Below, piece after piece: positions 55,501 to 61,526 of a DNA stretch of 64,000 bases. Numbering within the stretch: position 1 is the first letter of the stretch; each line of letters opens with the position of its first letter. This DNA is from Lientehia hominis. GTDB lineage: Bacteria; Bacillota; Clostridia; Lachnospirales; Lachnospiraceae. The position numbers and the translations under genes are program-made. The notes under the pieces are model-generated. The model saw only the letters and a program-made list of their open reading frames with translations, ran no database searches and had not been told where the DNA came from. The stretch covers positions 434,001 to 498,000 of the forward strand of contig NZ_JAJNOR010000001.1 of assembly GCF_021044755.1 (NCBI RefSeq). The letters are read 5' to 3'.

Positions 55501-57655
55501 AAAGCAGAATATCCTGTCCATGCTGATCCGTATCCTCATCCTTTTTAATAATCGTCAGATATCCATAGCGAGACTGATTCAGGAATACCGGCTTCTCTGC
55601 CGTACTCCCCTCGTCGTTCCAGGAAGGACGGTTCACTGTATCCGCCGCTACCGTCACATCCCTGGGCGCTCCTAATTCATATTCCGGCTCTGCGCCTGCT
55701 GGCAGAGCTGTCTCCGACAGCACATAGTCTCCAGCCGGAACAGCCTCAAAGCAGACATATCCGCCTGTCCCCGATACAGCTTCGTAGGTACGGGAAGGCT
55801 CTGTCTTACTGGTCAGTGTAAACGTCACGCCCTCCATCGGCGCAGTCGCCCCGGAAGCGTTCTTTCCATATTTATAAAACTCCAGGCGTCCCAGAGTATC
55901 CGTATGGTCCGTGACCTTTATGATACCGTAGGAAACCTCCACCCCTTCCGGAGCATTCTCCACTGTGATGCTTTTGTCCTGATTTATGGTGATCTTCACT
56001 CTTCCGGCGGCCGTCGCACTTTCAAAACCATCCGGCGCGGATACTTCTTCCAGGTAATAGGATTTTCCGACAAGAAGCCCGGAAAACACCACCTGCCCGT
56101 TATCGTCGGTAGCTTTCGGATTCCCAACCGCTTTATTATGTATGTCATTGGCCACCTCAGAACCCGACTCCGCCTTATAAAGACCAAAGGTGGCTGTTCC
56201 ATAGTCGTTGGAAGCAGACGCATCCAGGAGCTTCTCCATGATTCCCACCTGAATCCATTTCTCCACTACGATATCCGCGGATTCCGTGTTGTCATCATAT
56301 TCTCCAAGGATGATCTGCGCATCGGCAGACTTATCTACCGGATTTTCTCCGATCAGCTGATAATGAAGCTTCGCTGTGTTCTGAAGAGTCCAGGTCTTCA
56401 GGTCCTCATCAGCCGAAGACTGATATGCGCTGACCGGATATCGAAGGACTACCGTGTATTTTGTATCGATATAAGCACCGTCATTTACATATTGATATTC
56501 ATCAGGATCTGTTTCCTTAAGCTGATCCAAAGAAGCGAATTCAATGGAAGACGCTTCACCTGCTCCATTTTTATTCACCACATAGTCGGTTCCCTCCTGA
56601 AGGACTCCCCGTCCCGCCGTGGCAACTGAAACAACTGTAGCTCCGCCGCCTGCAGGCGTGTTAACCGGAAGCTCATCGATCAGGGAAAAAACAGGCTTCC
56701 CTTCCGACTGGGCAAAGTCAAGGCGGCCTTCCCGATTCCAGACAGTCTGTTTCATCTCCTCTTCCGTGGGATTTTCCGACATCTGGTTGACGGCGTCTAT
56801 GGTATACTTCACTTCATAATACTGGTCAGCGCCGTCTGTCACCTTGTTGATGACGGCTTCACCGTCTTTTGTCTCCACCGATTTCTCTACCCGCCAGCCA
56901 TCCGTAGCCTTTACAGAAACGCTGGGTGTGGATTCAATCTCCATCTGCCGCGGCTGATCTTCCCCGTCTACTTTATAAGAAGCCCGGAAAACAGTAGGAA
57001 AAGTCAGAGTGCTGTTGTTCTCCAGAGTGAAGTTTTCAGTCTGAATCGGCAAAGAAGCCTCATATGCGCGTCCGGACTCAAGGCTTGACAACGTCATCAG
57101 ATATGTGGTGCCGATCTGTTCTGTCTTTTCAAAAATAGAAGCGCCTCCCAGCTGTCCCACTGTAACGCCTTCCGGGAGCTCGATCTGAACGATTCCGGCA
57201 TTATAATTCTCACCGCTGGACAGCGGCGGTACTGTAAAAGACAGATTGAGCGTCATCTTCTCTCCAGATACCACGTATCCTTCATGGGCCGTATTGATTC
57301 CCGTCGTTAAAGTCAGAATCGCTTCTCCCGAACCGCTTTCCGCATACAGAGACGCGGAATCAGAGGAAACACCCGTCTCAGTCGTCTCCCCTGCCGCAGT
57401 ACTCGTCTCCCCATTCGGCTGTCCTGCTGATGTATCCGATTCTTCCGGGAGCGGGACAGTCGTCTCCGAAGCGCTGGTCTCTGCCCCGTTCTTTCCGTCT
57501 CCGCTGTTCTCCGAAGAACCGGACTCCATAGAGGAAGCCGCCGTCCCTTCTGCCAGAGAAGACAGATCATGGGAGGAAGGCACCGCCATCCCCAGTACGA
57601 TCAACAACGCCAAAAAAAGCGCAAGAAACCTCTTTTTCCTCATCCCTGTTCTCAT
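43544..57655 (-). CDS. Giant SpaA/Cna-B and SdrD-B repeat cell-surface adhesin
   Basis: A 4,703-residue secreted protein in one uninterrupted frame. A signal peptide (residues 1-35) precedes a Ser/Thr/Glu-rich stretch (to about 115) and an adhesin-like head (to about 460). About 24 SpaA-like Cna-B domains follow (about 462-3225), each with a KxxK-type lysine, a Y.L.E or YWLVE glutamate and a closing asparagine (NVP or NRP), the residues that form isopeptide bonds. Then come DUF11-like beta domains (about 3230-3900), five SdrD-B-like domains (about 3900-4640), a helix and an Arg/Lys tail. TVFTGD sits where a sortase motif would be. Probably an extended adhesin stalk. Confidence 0.92.
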   Translation of the reverse strand: MRTGMRKKRFLALFLALLIVLGMAVPSSHDLSSLAEGTAASSMESGSSENSGDGKNGAETSASETTVPLPEESDTSAGQPNGETSTAAGETTETGVSSDSASLYAESGSGEAILTLTTGINTAHEGYVVSGEKMTLNLSFTVPPLSSGENYNAGIVQIELPEGVTVGQLGGASIFEKTEQIGTTYLMTLSSLESGRAYEASLPIQTENFTLENNSTLTFPTVFRASYKVDGEDQPRQMEIESTPSVSVKATDGWRVEKSVETKDGEAVINKVTDGADQYYEVKYTIDAVNQMSENPTEEEMKQTVWNREGRLDFAQSEGKPVFSLIDELPVNTPAGGGATVVSVATAGRGVLQEGTDYVVNKNGAGEASSIEFASLDQLKETDPDEYQYVNDGAYIDTKYTVVLRYPVSAYQSSADEDLKTWTLQNTAKLHYQLIGENPVDKSADAQIILGEYDDNTESADIVVEKWIQVGIMEKLLDASASNDYGTATFGLYKAESGSEVANDIHNKAVGNPKATDDNGQVVFSGLLVGKSYYLEEVSAPDGFESATAAGRVKITINQDKSITVENAPEGVEVSYGIIKVTDHTDTLGRLEFYKYGKNASGATAPMEGVTFTLTSKTEPSRTYEAVSGTGGYVCFEAVPAGDYVLSETALPAGAEPEYELGAPRDVTVAADTVNRPSWNDEGSTAEKPVFLNQSRYGYLTIIKKDEDTDQHGQDILLSGAEFGIYTDEECLTAATDTSGAEVILATDSQGKAVSPMLPAGNYWLKELKAPDNYVLDSTAIPVTIVEQTTVEKSLTNVKKVPLVINKIGVLSGTGSGTPYKEQLKDAEFNIYDAETGGNLLGTLVTYLDPTGHSVSKIKGTENEQLLLPAGTYWYEETVAPAGYTRIPGRHEISISKGNSETTVENTTVFGQIRIRKTDAADSSRNLSGAVFEIYDNETCSGTPVGTIKTDSSGYGLSPILPVDKPYYLKEVTAPAGYSVLTEVIKGTDASGNGTADGNGIFVVENAQTDVVVANAEKVSIRIVKKDSVSNGLIRNVSFGLYSKDTCSDDDLLQTKNTNAEGLCVFEDLEAGTTYYVKELSTPDGYVPDDKVYPVTTPEASSTVKSVEQTIANVRLGRLNLLKTSTMDNGNTPMRGVKFGLYEAVPGGSGGYTAGVQIKGLSGMDANGFVTTDGDGRVSIDGITPGTYVLKEQSVAGYPEKEQVVTVVAGQNQNVSGSGVYPSGDTEVVNVPSMGKLKLKKISSLNPDTNLTAEFKLYAEKDTTKENDTLADADREYEDTEKAALTTVNGVVTSGWLNPGKYKLVETGTANGYVLDSAPKYITITAGETNTEYFDAPVANVPKGKLVIHKTAEMDGVGSDYKGASFSLYKVINDDETDYDGGKTAAASAVTVADGKASMDNLEPGEYWLVEAAVENYHAFTPIKVTIQAGQNRTDLGGSAVPDTQVVNRPSKGKVKLKKVDSTDSAKVISAVFQLYQETDATSGDASLADASRTYSGISAAELTTSASDGTALSGWLAPGRYKVVESSVSGNYVKDSEPKYITVEEGKTNTVLFDDPVENVPMGRISIKKTARFNLTGDGVSAGTFSRYDLTGSVFKIYAKTAENTDNGGNCKKSELGNVLDTVDMTSSATGLSAYLAPGEYWVVEDTAPSGYQTADPVAVTVTSNTTTAANSHPEETEVTASIDNTTDNGRLRLYKYSRNTGTLLDGAQFELYIVDNSGAGTEYTLDDGSIVKLRKVERSSSTDDSGIMESGTSGTGSAVTVDLEPGTYYLRETNLESVKQSTGISSWKWEKEWTGPVEVTAGNEVVTPKIWNYYEVNGEGTKTGEDGRALAGAYFAAFETEEAAQTALSYLDGRVLAGKLDEVRTQMSTPQGQATFMAAYNAADIAASGPDGTFKFTRLAPGGTYYIIEVAPPNGYGLPDAEDNLKQVTVKNGGGFNENLSYQDKKLGKLQVIKYTTLNGAAFAVEGVKINVYRAVAADGGAYMAADGKAYNKKEETPIVWGTTGADGLYTSLLIPAGVYIVEEDTSSLPDSVGAPADPSDAWRIVVVTQGTTNDTYAQMTDGSGFQNPAKYGKFFLKKVSSLNSNTLVGATFKLYKKNTVSGKFDIPVQVKNAGDSLTDYIITTSTDSKNPVVESIYLEPGEYQLVEQTVNGQYTLDAAPISVTIRAGEITGAGNASVTDKNSPLVAENVPQGTLSLEKLGAFGDVKEGLEGVTFKLYKRTAENTNNYGTIAGETINMDGLSDTDKVKDITTGNNGKVTVTGIDGGRYWLVETGVGANYHYQLSSPAYSAGVVITPGQTTSLTEERAVINDINAGKFKLNKIFNSGSTNASFKVEKKVDDGAGNITYQNAKKGWDSKKNEYTYSAYTFTTSGPYTSEYLEPGVYRITETGTTSGDYKLAEPFEITIGAGTVTTAADTKPEGVTDGADAILVTNIKQGSLEIEKQGIFMGGKIENLSGVTFGLYEKTAENTNPDGSCKTDALGSPVTVKVNNVDVTAIVTGASGRVTATHMDPGEYWLMETDLGVHDDDGKYSLDGTLPMAVEITSGAVTKLTSDAGALGAVTNTVKYGKLQIIKVDYHDHETKLNGAVFSIHQSADCSDTSLGSLTTAGQGTAISGLLPAGTYYLKEESTPSGYQASQEIWGPYTVRENQITTADDSGNSVITNKKEFSIEVVKQDSDVTSTLLDGAVFGLYDSQADAAADAADLNGGGSASRYIQSKATSGGKAVFSGLTIDAYDGASHGLASSQTYYLVELTPPSGYAADYTVRPVVVTYSGSVTKVTENVTNEALGKIRLKKVVTWDGATRNLGDVGFSFYPVSGEGVSHSAGAVPADTKTTDINGELTTASLPAGYYEVVETSTPDGYQASAASRWVLVENKKTNETLYDTPITNVPVKGDFKLEKIASDGSSVGGAKFYFYKETSPGIYELADPSKPTFTVEYKEGKAIYTSGMLEPGNYKIVEAEAPSKDGVDFTVSSEERYITITEGTTQDLTGENAFKNYPKMSITLTKKGDAENGSPLLPGAKFQLYADSSLKTKVGDPVETDAQGIATWTGIDAGTYYVKEIEAPDGYGVTAEAKRVVVPKVSRLTDLVVNLGDWIDEANAGRVLIRKTNVAGTQMLSGAKFNIYGDNGSGIYTVLMNEAPLTTDGTGTVLSGLLPAEASGTRYRVVEVKAPDGYTLDNVFEPISQLITVYPTHTPVFEASGLNENVVTFRNKTQESIGQFTSDVKKEIKDSDEVYTTGTVNADESLLLSGYTVNFRVTGLSKGTNDLPADSFTVTDENIKLYTIDRTGGTIQYVEKAADDRDYTIDQVVIHAASNRNDSEKVTAELQYKTSLNSSQWLTKVSDLDLTSSKTVDLSGDHAAAIRIVYGNVQAGFTAEAGFEMQVAFAKREGDMIGADIPEVRRITNTAVVDWTYQFKDAEGNEKPQSGSDESNEVEALIPASTTVLPQVKLTNKITNMKQSGVFYTGQSVNFQVDVVNVQNIDNNAPNFKAPMVAVDLPAYTSLDTDGTGNGFTIYQTKLVNGVAQKVELKLGEDYTVQEEETAAVISMEGGTYVTSSSLKTRRYVFKFNEGVSLSPDTEAGENSGLTISYKAKIEYSKPTTQLNLYSPAFLSSTYLLPASFENPLGLSFTGYQASTQNNDELDDAVGSDLEYLNQPVGVTVLNDTQIQLVKTVSDKADTGFSTAQVNVYPNQNVYYDLTLYNNSDTAVRTARFVDILPFNGDSYVFRSGGGTTLRQTTIQNGAGYEEMLLEAAAAQDGNAVIYYFVEDGGSLANSWSYANRQNLNAEAELPMLYEASGDVWKAENGGHWTTQKPSDMSLVTAVGVEVNFPEGALLQPGESYSVKLTMKTPGYTADKIEEYADAVMANSAAAAVLRSTETAINPTRDIVEPNKVLVGLSLPKGSIGDYAWYDFNNNGLQDDGQESAAANVKVELYQTTLTKHGETVYRSDEARIKEMNTDGTGHYLFEDLPCNYLKDSAAEGSVDPNDYVGGTIYYYRVKFSIPADHAAALRYAGQDAEGAEYKTDSNIDTDGWTDYLVLRILNQEVDGRDVIYGEENLDVDAGYVVSVALGDKVWIDEDHDGLQGPDEPGLPGVLVKLYQVEGPDAEVKDGAAPVDTAMTDENGEYLFDKLPQGYYVVEFDIRALTTDGYTYRYAFTAPDVTDSKLTTPDDSDAVYSADETGRVKRTTVIPLFFDQNEEIEQAGNKTDRTWDAGVWVYSALGGYAFEDKNYSNYQDITTDKMDGPLPGTVVKLYKVENGIRQDTALRQTTVGDDGRYFFDELEAGQYQVFFQFPDGYTAVESPDGEKNPDTNLSDTDDSDCCIFENGDYTGGYTEIITLGYNTVDKTWDAGANKKGALGDYVWFDTDKDGIQDEDEEPIADVTVKLQYRMGDDDEWKIYPGGVTKTDENGRYLFTGLKGGEDYPIQYRVVFDFDDPNTTITITNSRTDKQGDRSVSLTEGEAAERDSDALGFYISNLGYVTTTITLGYGETDLTWDAGVVKTTCGMGDFVWYDKNRNGIQDEGEDGVGGIPVVLEMNPTGELDNEDAWVVVGTTTTNESGYYRFLDLDKGYYRVRFQISDPYIVTLYNQGNGDNAYEYDSDATRLAGDDWYYSRIFYLEDNQYDWSWDAGLYLKSDIPTVTVKQYNKGPQNVITTYRTVFTGDDMDIFLWSLLASAAMVAVGVILYERRRKRKQAKEQN
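43720..45945 (-). repeat. Five SdrD-B-like domains encoded in tandem
   Basis: Each unit begins with a pattern like G.Y.W.D.N.NG.QD (GDYAWYDFNNNGLQDD, GDKVWIDEDHDGLQGP, GGYAFEDKNYSNYQD, GDYVWFDTDKDGIQDE, GDFVWYDKNRNGIQDE). In staphylococcal Sdr proteins such domains bind calcium and stiffen the stalk. The third unit has a degenerate D.D.DG loop, so its metal binding may be lost. Confidence 0.85.
48010..56290 (-). repeat. Array of about 24 SpaA-like (Cna-B) domains
   Basis: By eye, 24 units of 95-130 residues each open with a pattern like G.L.L.K and end before the next. Several stand as alternating pairs: a G-K-F/L-KK type (for example KGKVKLKKVDST, KYGKFFLKKVSS) followed by a QG or MG type (QGTLSLEKLGAF, QGSLEIEKQGIF) that shares a KTAENTN segment. 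This points to growth by duplication of two-domain units. Confidence 0.8.
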
Positions 57656-57739
57656 ATTTTCATATTCCTCCTCTTCATCTAAAAAACGTTATCGCTATCG
57701 CAGAAGCCCAATTCCGCTATTATAAATCATTTTGTTGCT

Positions 57740-57772
57740 ATTATACACCAGACATGTCACACCGCTGTCACA
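57740..57772 (-). promoter_or_regulatory. Promoter with SARP-type heptamer repeats, giant adhesin gene
   Basis: On the minus strand TGTGACA occurs at 57772-57766 and 57761-57755, an 11-base period with a GCGG spacer, and the match extends to eight bases (GTGTGACA). The -10 TATAAT (57745-57740) follows after 9 bases. No usual -35 is present. A second TATAAT (57724-57719) lies closer to the gene. The adhesin ATG at 57655 follows GAGGAGG. Confidence 0.75.
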
Positions 57773-57800
57773 CAATATCGGACAAACTACCAAATTATTG

Positions 57801-57820
57801 AAAACAAACAGGTTTGTTTT
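57801..57820. promoter_or_regulatory. 20-bp palindrome in the divergent promoter region
   Basis: AAAACAAAC and GTTTGTTTT form a perfect 9-bp inverted repeat with a 2-base centre, just above the -35 of the SARP operon promoter and about 30 bases from the adhesin heptamers. It may be an operator for a dimeric regulator. Confidence 0.45.
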
Positions 57821-57829
57821 TGATTTTTC

Positions 57830-57858
57830 TTGTATTTCCTATATTCTCCTGATATAAT
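57830..57858 (+). promoter_or_regulatory. Promoter of the SARP-pilus operon
   Basis: TTGTAT (57830-57835) and TATAAT (57853-57858) are 17 bases apart. The TGTGA heptamers are not present here, so the regulator gene itself seems to be expressed from an ordinary promoter. Confidence 0.65.
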
Positions 57859-57914
57859 GGCTGTGTCTGAGATTTTGAAGTTCTTTTTTGTCTTCGGAAA
57901 GGTGGTACGGATCA

Positions 57915-59102
57915 ATGGGAACAGAACAGTTACACATAAAAATGTTTGGCGAATTTTCCATACAGAATGAATTTCATCAGTATGCTCCCACCTCAAGCAA
58001 AAGCATGCAGATCACAACTTTGATCGCGTATCTGATCGCGAATAAAGGCGTGGAAGTCTCCAAGGATAAACTCATCGAGATCCTCTGGCCGGAGGAAGAA
58101 CTCTCCAATCCCACCGGCGCACTCAGGAACCTGGTGTACCGCGCGAGACGGGAGCTGACCCGGTTCTTTCCCGGCATATCCGCCAACTGTATCCTGTTCA
58201 CCCGAAACGCATACGCCTGGAACAGCGCTCTGGACTGTCAGATCGACATCGAAAGGTTTGAGACTCTTTATAATATGGCTCAGAGAGAATCCTATGAAGT
58301 CCAGCAGTACCGCTATTACCAGGAAATGTTTCGAATATATCAGGGAAATTTCCTCCCCTCTCTAAATCAGGAGGAATGGGTGATGTTTCGAAGCATATAT
58401 TATCAGAATCTGTATGTCAAATGTGTCCTGGCCATGTGTGATCATCTGAAAGCCAACGGGCAGTATCAGGAAATCCTGGATCTATGTGAACAGGCCAATC
58501 ATCTGGATATCATGAACGAAAATATCCATAAAGAGACCTTAAACGCCTACCTCCAGCTGGGATATCCCCACAAAGCCCTGGATTACTATCATGATATCCT
58601 CAATCTGTTCAGCAGTAAATATGGCGTAGACATTTCCGAATCTCTGGAAGATCTCTACTGTAAGATTATGCAGGCGACCAGAAGCCATCAGATGAATATT
58701 GATGATCTGGAAGAAAATCTGAAAGAAGATAAAAATTCCAAAGGAAGTTTTTACTGTAATTTTGATGTTTTTAAAAATATCTACCAGATCAACATGCGTT
58801 CCCTGCACCGCATCCGGAGCAAGCGCTACCTGGCGCTCCTGACTTTAAAAGACGCGGACAACCGGGAAACGATCACCAGCGATGTCAAATCGGAAATGGA
58901 CATCCTGAGGAATGTGATCAGTCACTTTCTTCGTAAGAACGATGTCTTTACCCAATCCAGTTATTCCCAGTTCTCTTTGATTCTGACCGTTCCCAATGAA
59001 GCCGGCTGCCATATCGCCATAGAGCGTACGCGTATCCGTTATGAACAGGAACGGCAGGCCCCGAATGTAAAACTGGAAATCAATATCAAGGAAATCATCT
59101 GA
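57915..59102 (+). CDS. SARP-like transcriptional regulator (winged helix + BTAD)
   Basis: A 395-residue regulator. An OmpR-type winged helix (about residues 5-95, with KDKLIEILWPEEE and GALRNLVYRARREL) is followed by a TPR-like bacterial transcriptional activation domain (about 105-250, with HKETLNAYLQLGYPHKALDYY). This pair defines SARP activators of actinomycetes, rarer in Firmicutes. The C-terminal part (about 285-395) looks like a worn nucleotide-cyclase/GGDEF fold (LRKNDVFTQSSYSQFSLIL). The ATG at 57915 has GGAAAGGTGG 9 bases upstream. It heads the pilus operon and is divergent from the adhesin gene. Confidence 0.85.
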   Translation: MGTEQLHIKMFGEFSIQNEFHQYAPTSSKSMQITTLIAYLIANKGVEVSKDKLIEILWPEEELSNPTGALRNLVYRARRELTRFFPGISANCILFTRNAYAWNSALDCQIDIERFETLYNMAQRESYEVQQYRYYQEMFRIYQGNFLPSLNQEEWVMFRSIYYQNLYVKCVLAMCDHLKANGQYQEILDLCEQANHLDIMNENIHKETLNAYLQLGYPHKALDYYHDILNLFSSKYGVDISESLEDLYCKIMQATRSHQMNIDDLEENLKEDKNSKGSFYCNFDVFKNIYQINMRSLHRIRSKRYLALLTLKDADNRETITSDVKSEMDILRNVISHFLRKNDVFTQSSYSQFSLILTVPNEAGCHIAIERTRIRYEQERQAPNVKLEINIKEII

Positions 59103-59126
59103 TCTTCCATGAGGGGACTATTTATC

Positions 59127-60092
59127 ATGTATCATAAGCGATTCTTTCTTTTCTTCATTATGATTACCTGTACCGCAGCGCTTCTGTGCGGCTGCGGTTC
59201 CATTAAAGAGCCGGACGATCCCCCTGTTCAGGAAAAAACGGATCTCAGTCAGGAAAACGAGACCGGCGGCGGGAACCGTGACAGTACTCCGGTGGTCCTG
59301 GTGCCGGAACCCTCCGGAGAAGTCACTTACGGAAACGAACTGGTATCCATGGATGCCTCCCATCTGGAGGACGGTTATGTAATGGTCCGGTATACCGGAG
59401 ACGTGGAAAAGGTAAAACTCCAGCTCCTCACTCCCTCTGGAACTCTTTATACGTATACGATGCAGGACGGATATGAAACCTTTCCGCTCACAGACGGCGA
59501 CGGCACGTACAAGGTCTCAGTCTTCGAACGGCAGGCCGGAACTGAATCCAGTTATATCAGTGCTTTTTCCCAGACGGTGGAGGCTATTATTACTAATGAG
59601 TTTTCTCCTTATCTCTATCCCAACCAATATGTGAATTTTACGCCTGACAGCAAAACCGTAGCCAAAGGTGCTGAACTGGCAGATGGCGCTTCCGACGACC
59701 TGGAAGTGATAGCCCGCGTGTACGATTATATCATCCAGAATGTTTCTTATGATAAAGACAAGGCTGGCTCCGTGCAGAGCGGCTATGTGCCTGAGGTGGA
59801 TGAGATCCTCGATTCCGGCACAGGCATCTGCTTCGATTATGCCGCCCTGATGGCTGCGATGCTGCGGACCCAGCGGATTCCGACCCGCTTGGAGATTGGA
59901 TACGCCGGAACGGTATATCACGCCTGGATCAGCACTCATATTGATGAGCTGGGCTGGGTAAACGGCATCATTGAATTCGACGGATCCGAATGGAAGCTCA
60001 TGGATCCGACCTTTGCCGCCAATTCCAGCTCCAAAGATCTGAAAGACTTTATCGGCAAGGGAGACAACTATCAAACAAAATTTATCTATTAG
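59127..60092 (+). CDS. Transglutaminase-like domain lipoprotein
   Basis: A 321-residue protein with a signal peptide and lipobox (ALLCGCGS). An acidic linker and a beta-rich part follow. A transglutaminase-like core at the C-terminal half shows the Cys-His-Asp triad in GICFDYAALMAAML, YHAWIST and LMDPTF. Such domains act as proteases or amidases, or cross-link proteins, mostly outside the cell. It starts 24 bases after the regulator and ends 11 bases before the GspF-like gene, so it belongs to the same transcript. A role in processing surface protein or pilin is conjecture. Confidence 0.88.
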   Translation: MYHKRFFLFFIMITCTAALLCGCGSIKEPDDPPVQEKTDLSQENETGGGNRDSTPVVLVPEPSGEVTYGNELVSMDASHLEDGYVMVRYTGDVEKVKLQLLTPSGTLYTYTMQDGYETFPLTDGDGTYKVSVFERQAGTESSYISAFSQTVEAIITNEFSPYLYPNQYVNFTPDSKTVAKGAELADGASDDLEVIARVYDYIIQNVSYDKDKAGSVQSGYVPEVDEILDSGTGICFDYAALMAAMLRTQRIPTRLEIGYAGTVYHAWISTHIDELGWVNGIIEFDGSEWKLMDPTFAANSSSKDLKDFIGKGDNYQTKFIY

Positions 60093-60103
60093 GGGGGATT
60101 CCA

Positions 60104-61156
60104 ATGGGACATAATGCGAATAAGCCACTGAATAACCGGGAGCTTTCTACCTTCTGCGAGCAGATGTCCATGATGCTTAAAGCCGGTATCTCCGCAGCAG
60201 AGGGCATTTCCATATTAACAGAGAACTTGGAAGATCCTGGCGGAAAAACCATCCTGGTATCCATTTCCGACACCCTGGATGCAGGCGGCAGTCTCTACGC
60301 TGCTCTGGTAAAGACGGGGGTCTTTCCCCGCTATTTCCTGGATATGACGGAAATCGGAGAACGGGCCGGGCAGCTGGATGAGGTGTTTTCTTCTTTGGCC
60401 GCCTACTATGACAGACAGGAAGCTCTTTCCAAAAATATAAAAAGCGCCGTCACCTATCCTTGTATCATGATTGGCATGATGCTCGCAGTCATCCTGGTAC
60501 TCATCATCAAGGTCATGCCTATTTTCAGCCAGGTATACTCTCAGCTCGGCACGGAAATGAATGGAATCTCAAAAGGCATCATGGGGATTGGCGCCTGGCT
60601 CGGCCGCTACAGCCTGATCTTTCTGATCCTGGCCGTCGTCCTTCTTCTGGCCGCCGTCTATCTGTTCCGTACGAAAAGCGGCAGGCGGCATCTGGACTCC
60701 ATGGGACGTCATTTTCCTCTCACCAGAAGAATCTACGAAACCACATCTTTAAGCCGTTTTGCCGACGGAATGGCAATCACTCTGAAAAGCGGCCTCGATT
60801 CCGATGAAAGCCTGGAGCTTTCCGGCAGGCTGACTGAAAGCCCGGCGCTCCGTAAAAAGATCGAGGACTGCCGGAAGCGGACGGAAGACGGGGCAGACCT
60901 GGGCACAGCGTTCAGAGAATCCGGTATTTTTTCCGGCCTTTACGCCCGCATGGTCAGCGTGGGGATCTTTTCCGGTTCCCTCGACCAGGTCATGGAACGG
61001 GTAGCCCGCCAGTGTGCAGAAGAATCCAATGAACGTATTTCACGGGCAGTATCTCGTCTGGAGCCGACTCTGGTGGCTGTCATGTCCATTCTGGTAGGCA
61101 TGATACTGCTCTCTGTCATGCTGCCGCTCATGGGCATCATGACTAATATCGGATGA
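60104..61156 (+). CDS. GspF/PilC-type inner-membrane platform protein
   Basis: A 350-residue protein with two T2SSF domains (about residues 15-140 and 215-340) and three helices: about 110 residues after each domain start and one near the middle (LIFLILAVVLLLAAVYLF). The first domain has FCEQMSMMLKAGISAAEGI, the second SRFADGMAITLKSGL. It is the platform on which assembly ATPases of type IV pili or related secretion systems act. AGGGGGGATT precedes the ATG at 60104. Confidence 0.93.
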   Translation: MGHNANKPLNNRELSTFCEQMSMMLKAGISAAEGISILTENLEDPGGKTILVSISDTLDAGGSLYAALVKTGVFPRYFLDMTEIGERAGQLDEVFSSLAAYYDRQEALSKNIKSAVTYPCIMIGMMLAVILVLIIKVMPIFSQVYSQLGTEMNGISKGIMGIGAWLGRYSLIFLILAVVLLLAAVYLFRTKSGRRHLDSMGRHFPLTRRIYETTSLSRFADGMAITLKSGLDSDESLELSGRLTESPALRKKIEDCRKRTEDGADLGTAFRESGIFSGLYARMVSVGIFSGSLDQVMERVARQCAEESNERISRAVSRLEPTLVAVMSILVGMILLSVMLPLMGIMTNIG

Positions 61157-61190
61157 CAATGATCTCATCGTAACGAGAAAGGAGGATACC

Positions 61191-61526
61191 ATGAACCGTT
61201 TTGACCATAAGCGTTCCGGAACCGGTCTTCCAGGCTTTCTGATCTCCATTCTGATTTTCTGCGCCGTACTTTTTCTGGCTGCCCGCGGTATCACTTCCGT
61301 ATCGGATACCGCAAGAGCAAAGGAAAGAGAGAGCCTGGAACAAGCTGTCCACCGGAACATCATACACTGTTACGCCACCGAAGGATTTTATCCTCCTGAC
61401 CTGCTCTATTTGAAAGAGCACTACGGCCTTACTTATGACGAATCTGCCTTCTGGATAGATTATCAGCCCATCGGCTCCAATCTGATGCCGGACGTGACCA
61501 TTTTGGAGATCGGAGGTTCGTCATGA
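61191..61526 (+). CDS. Small pilin-like membrane protein
   Basis: A 111-residue protein with a short basic N-terminus, one long hydrophobic helix (GFLISILIFCAVLFLAARG, about residues 16-34) and a polar C-terminal part. The shape is that of a minor pseudopilin, but the usual glutamate at position +5 is missing (GFLIS in place of GFTLIE). Translation is coupled to the next gene by an ATGA overlap. An AAGGAGG ribosome binding site precedes the start. Confidence 0.75.
   Translation: MNRFDHKRSGTGLPGFLISILIFCAVLFLAARGITSVSDTARAKERESLEQAVHRNIIHCYATEGFYPPDLLYLKEHYGLTYDESAFWIDYQPIGSNLMPDVTILEIGGSS

Noticed and set aside
43544..57655. CRISPR array or simple tandem DNA repeats within the long gene
   Set aside because: The repetition is at the protein-domain level with strong divergence at base level; no short direct repeats with spacers are present.
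57826..57858. SARP heptamers at the regulator's own promoter
   Set aside because: Only loose T-rich 10-11-base periodicity is seen; no TGTGA heptamers occur at the required distance.
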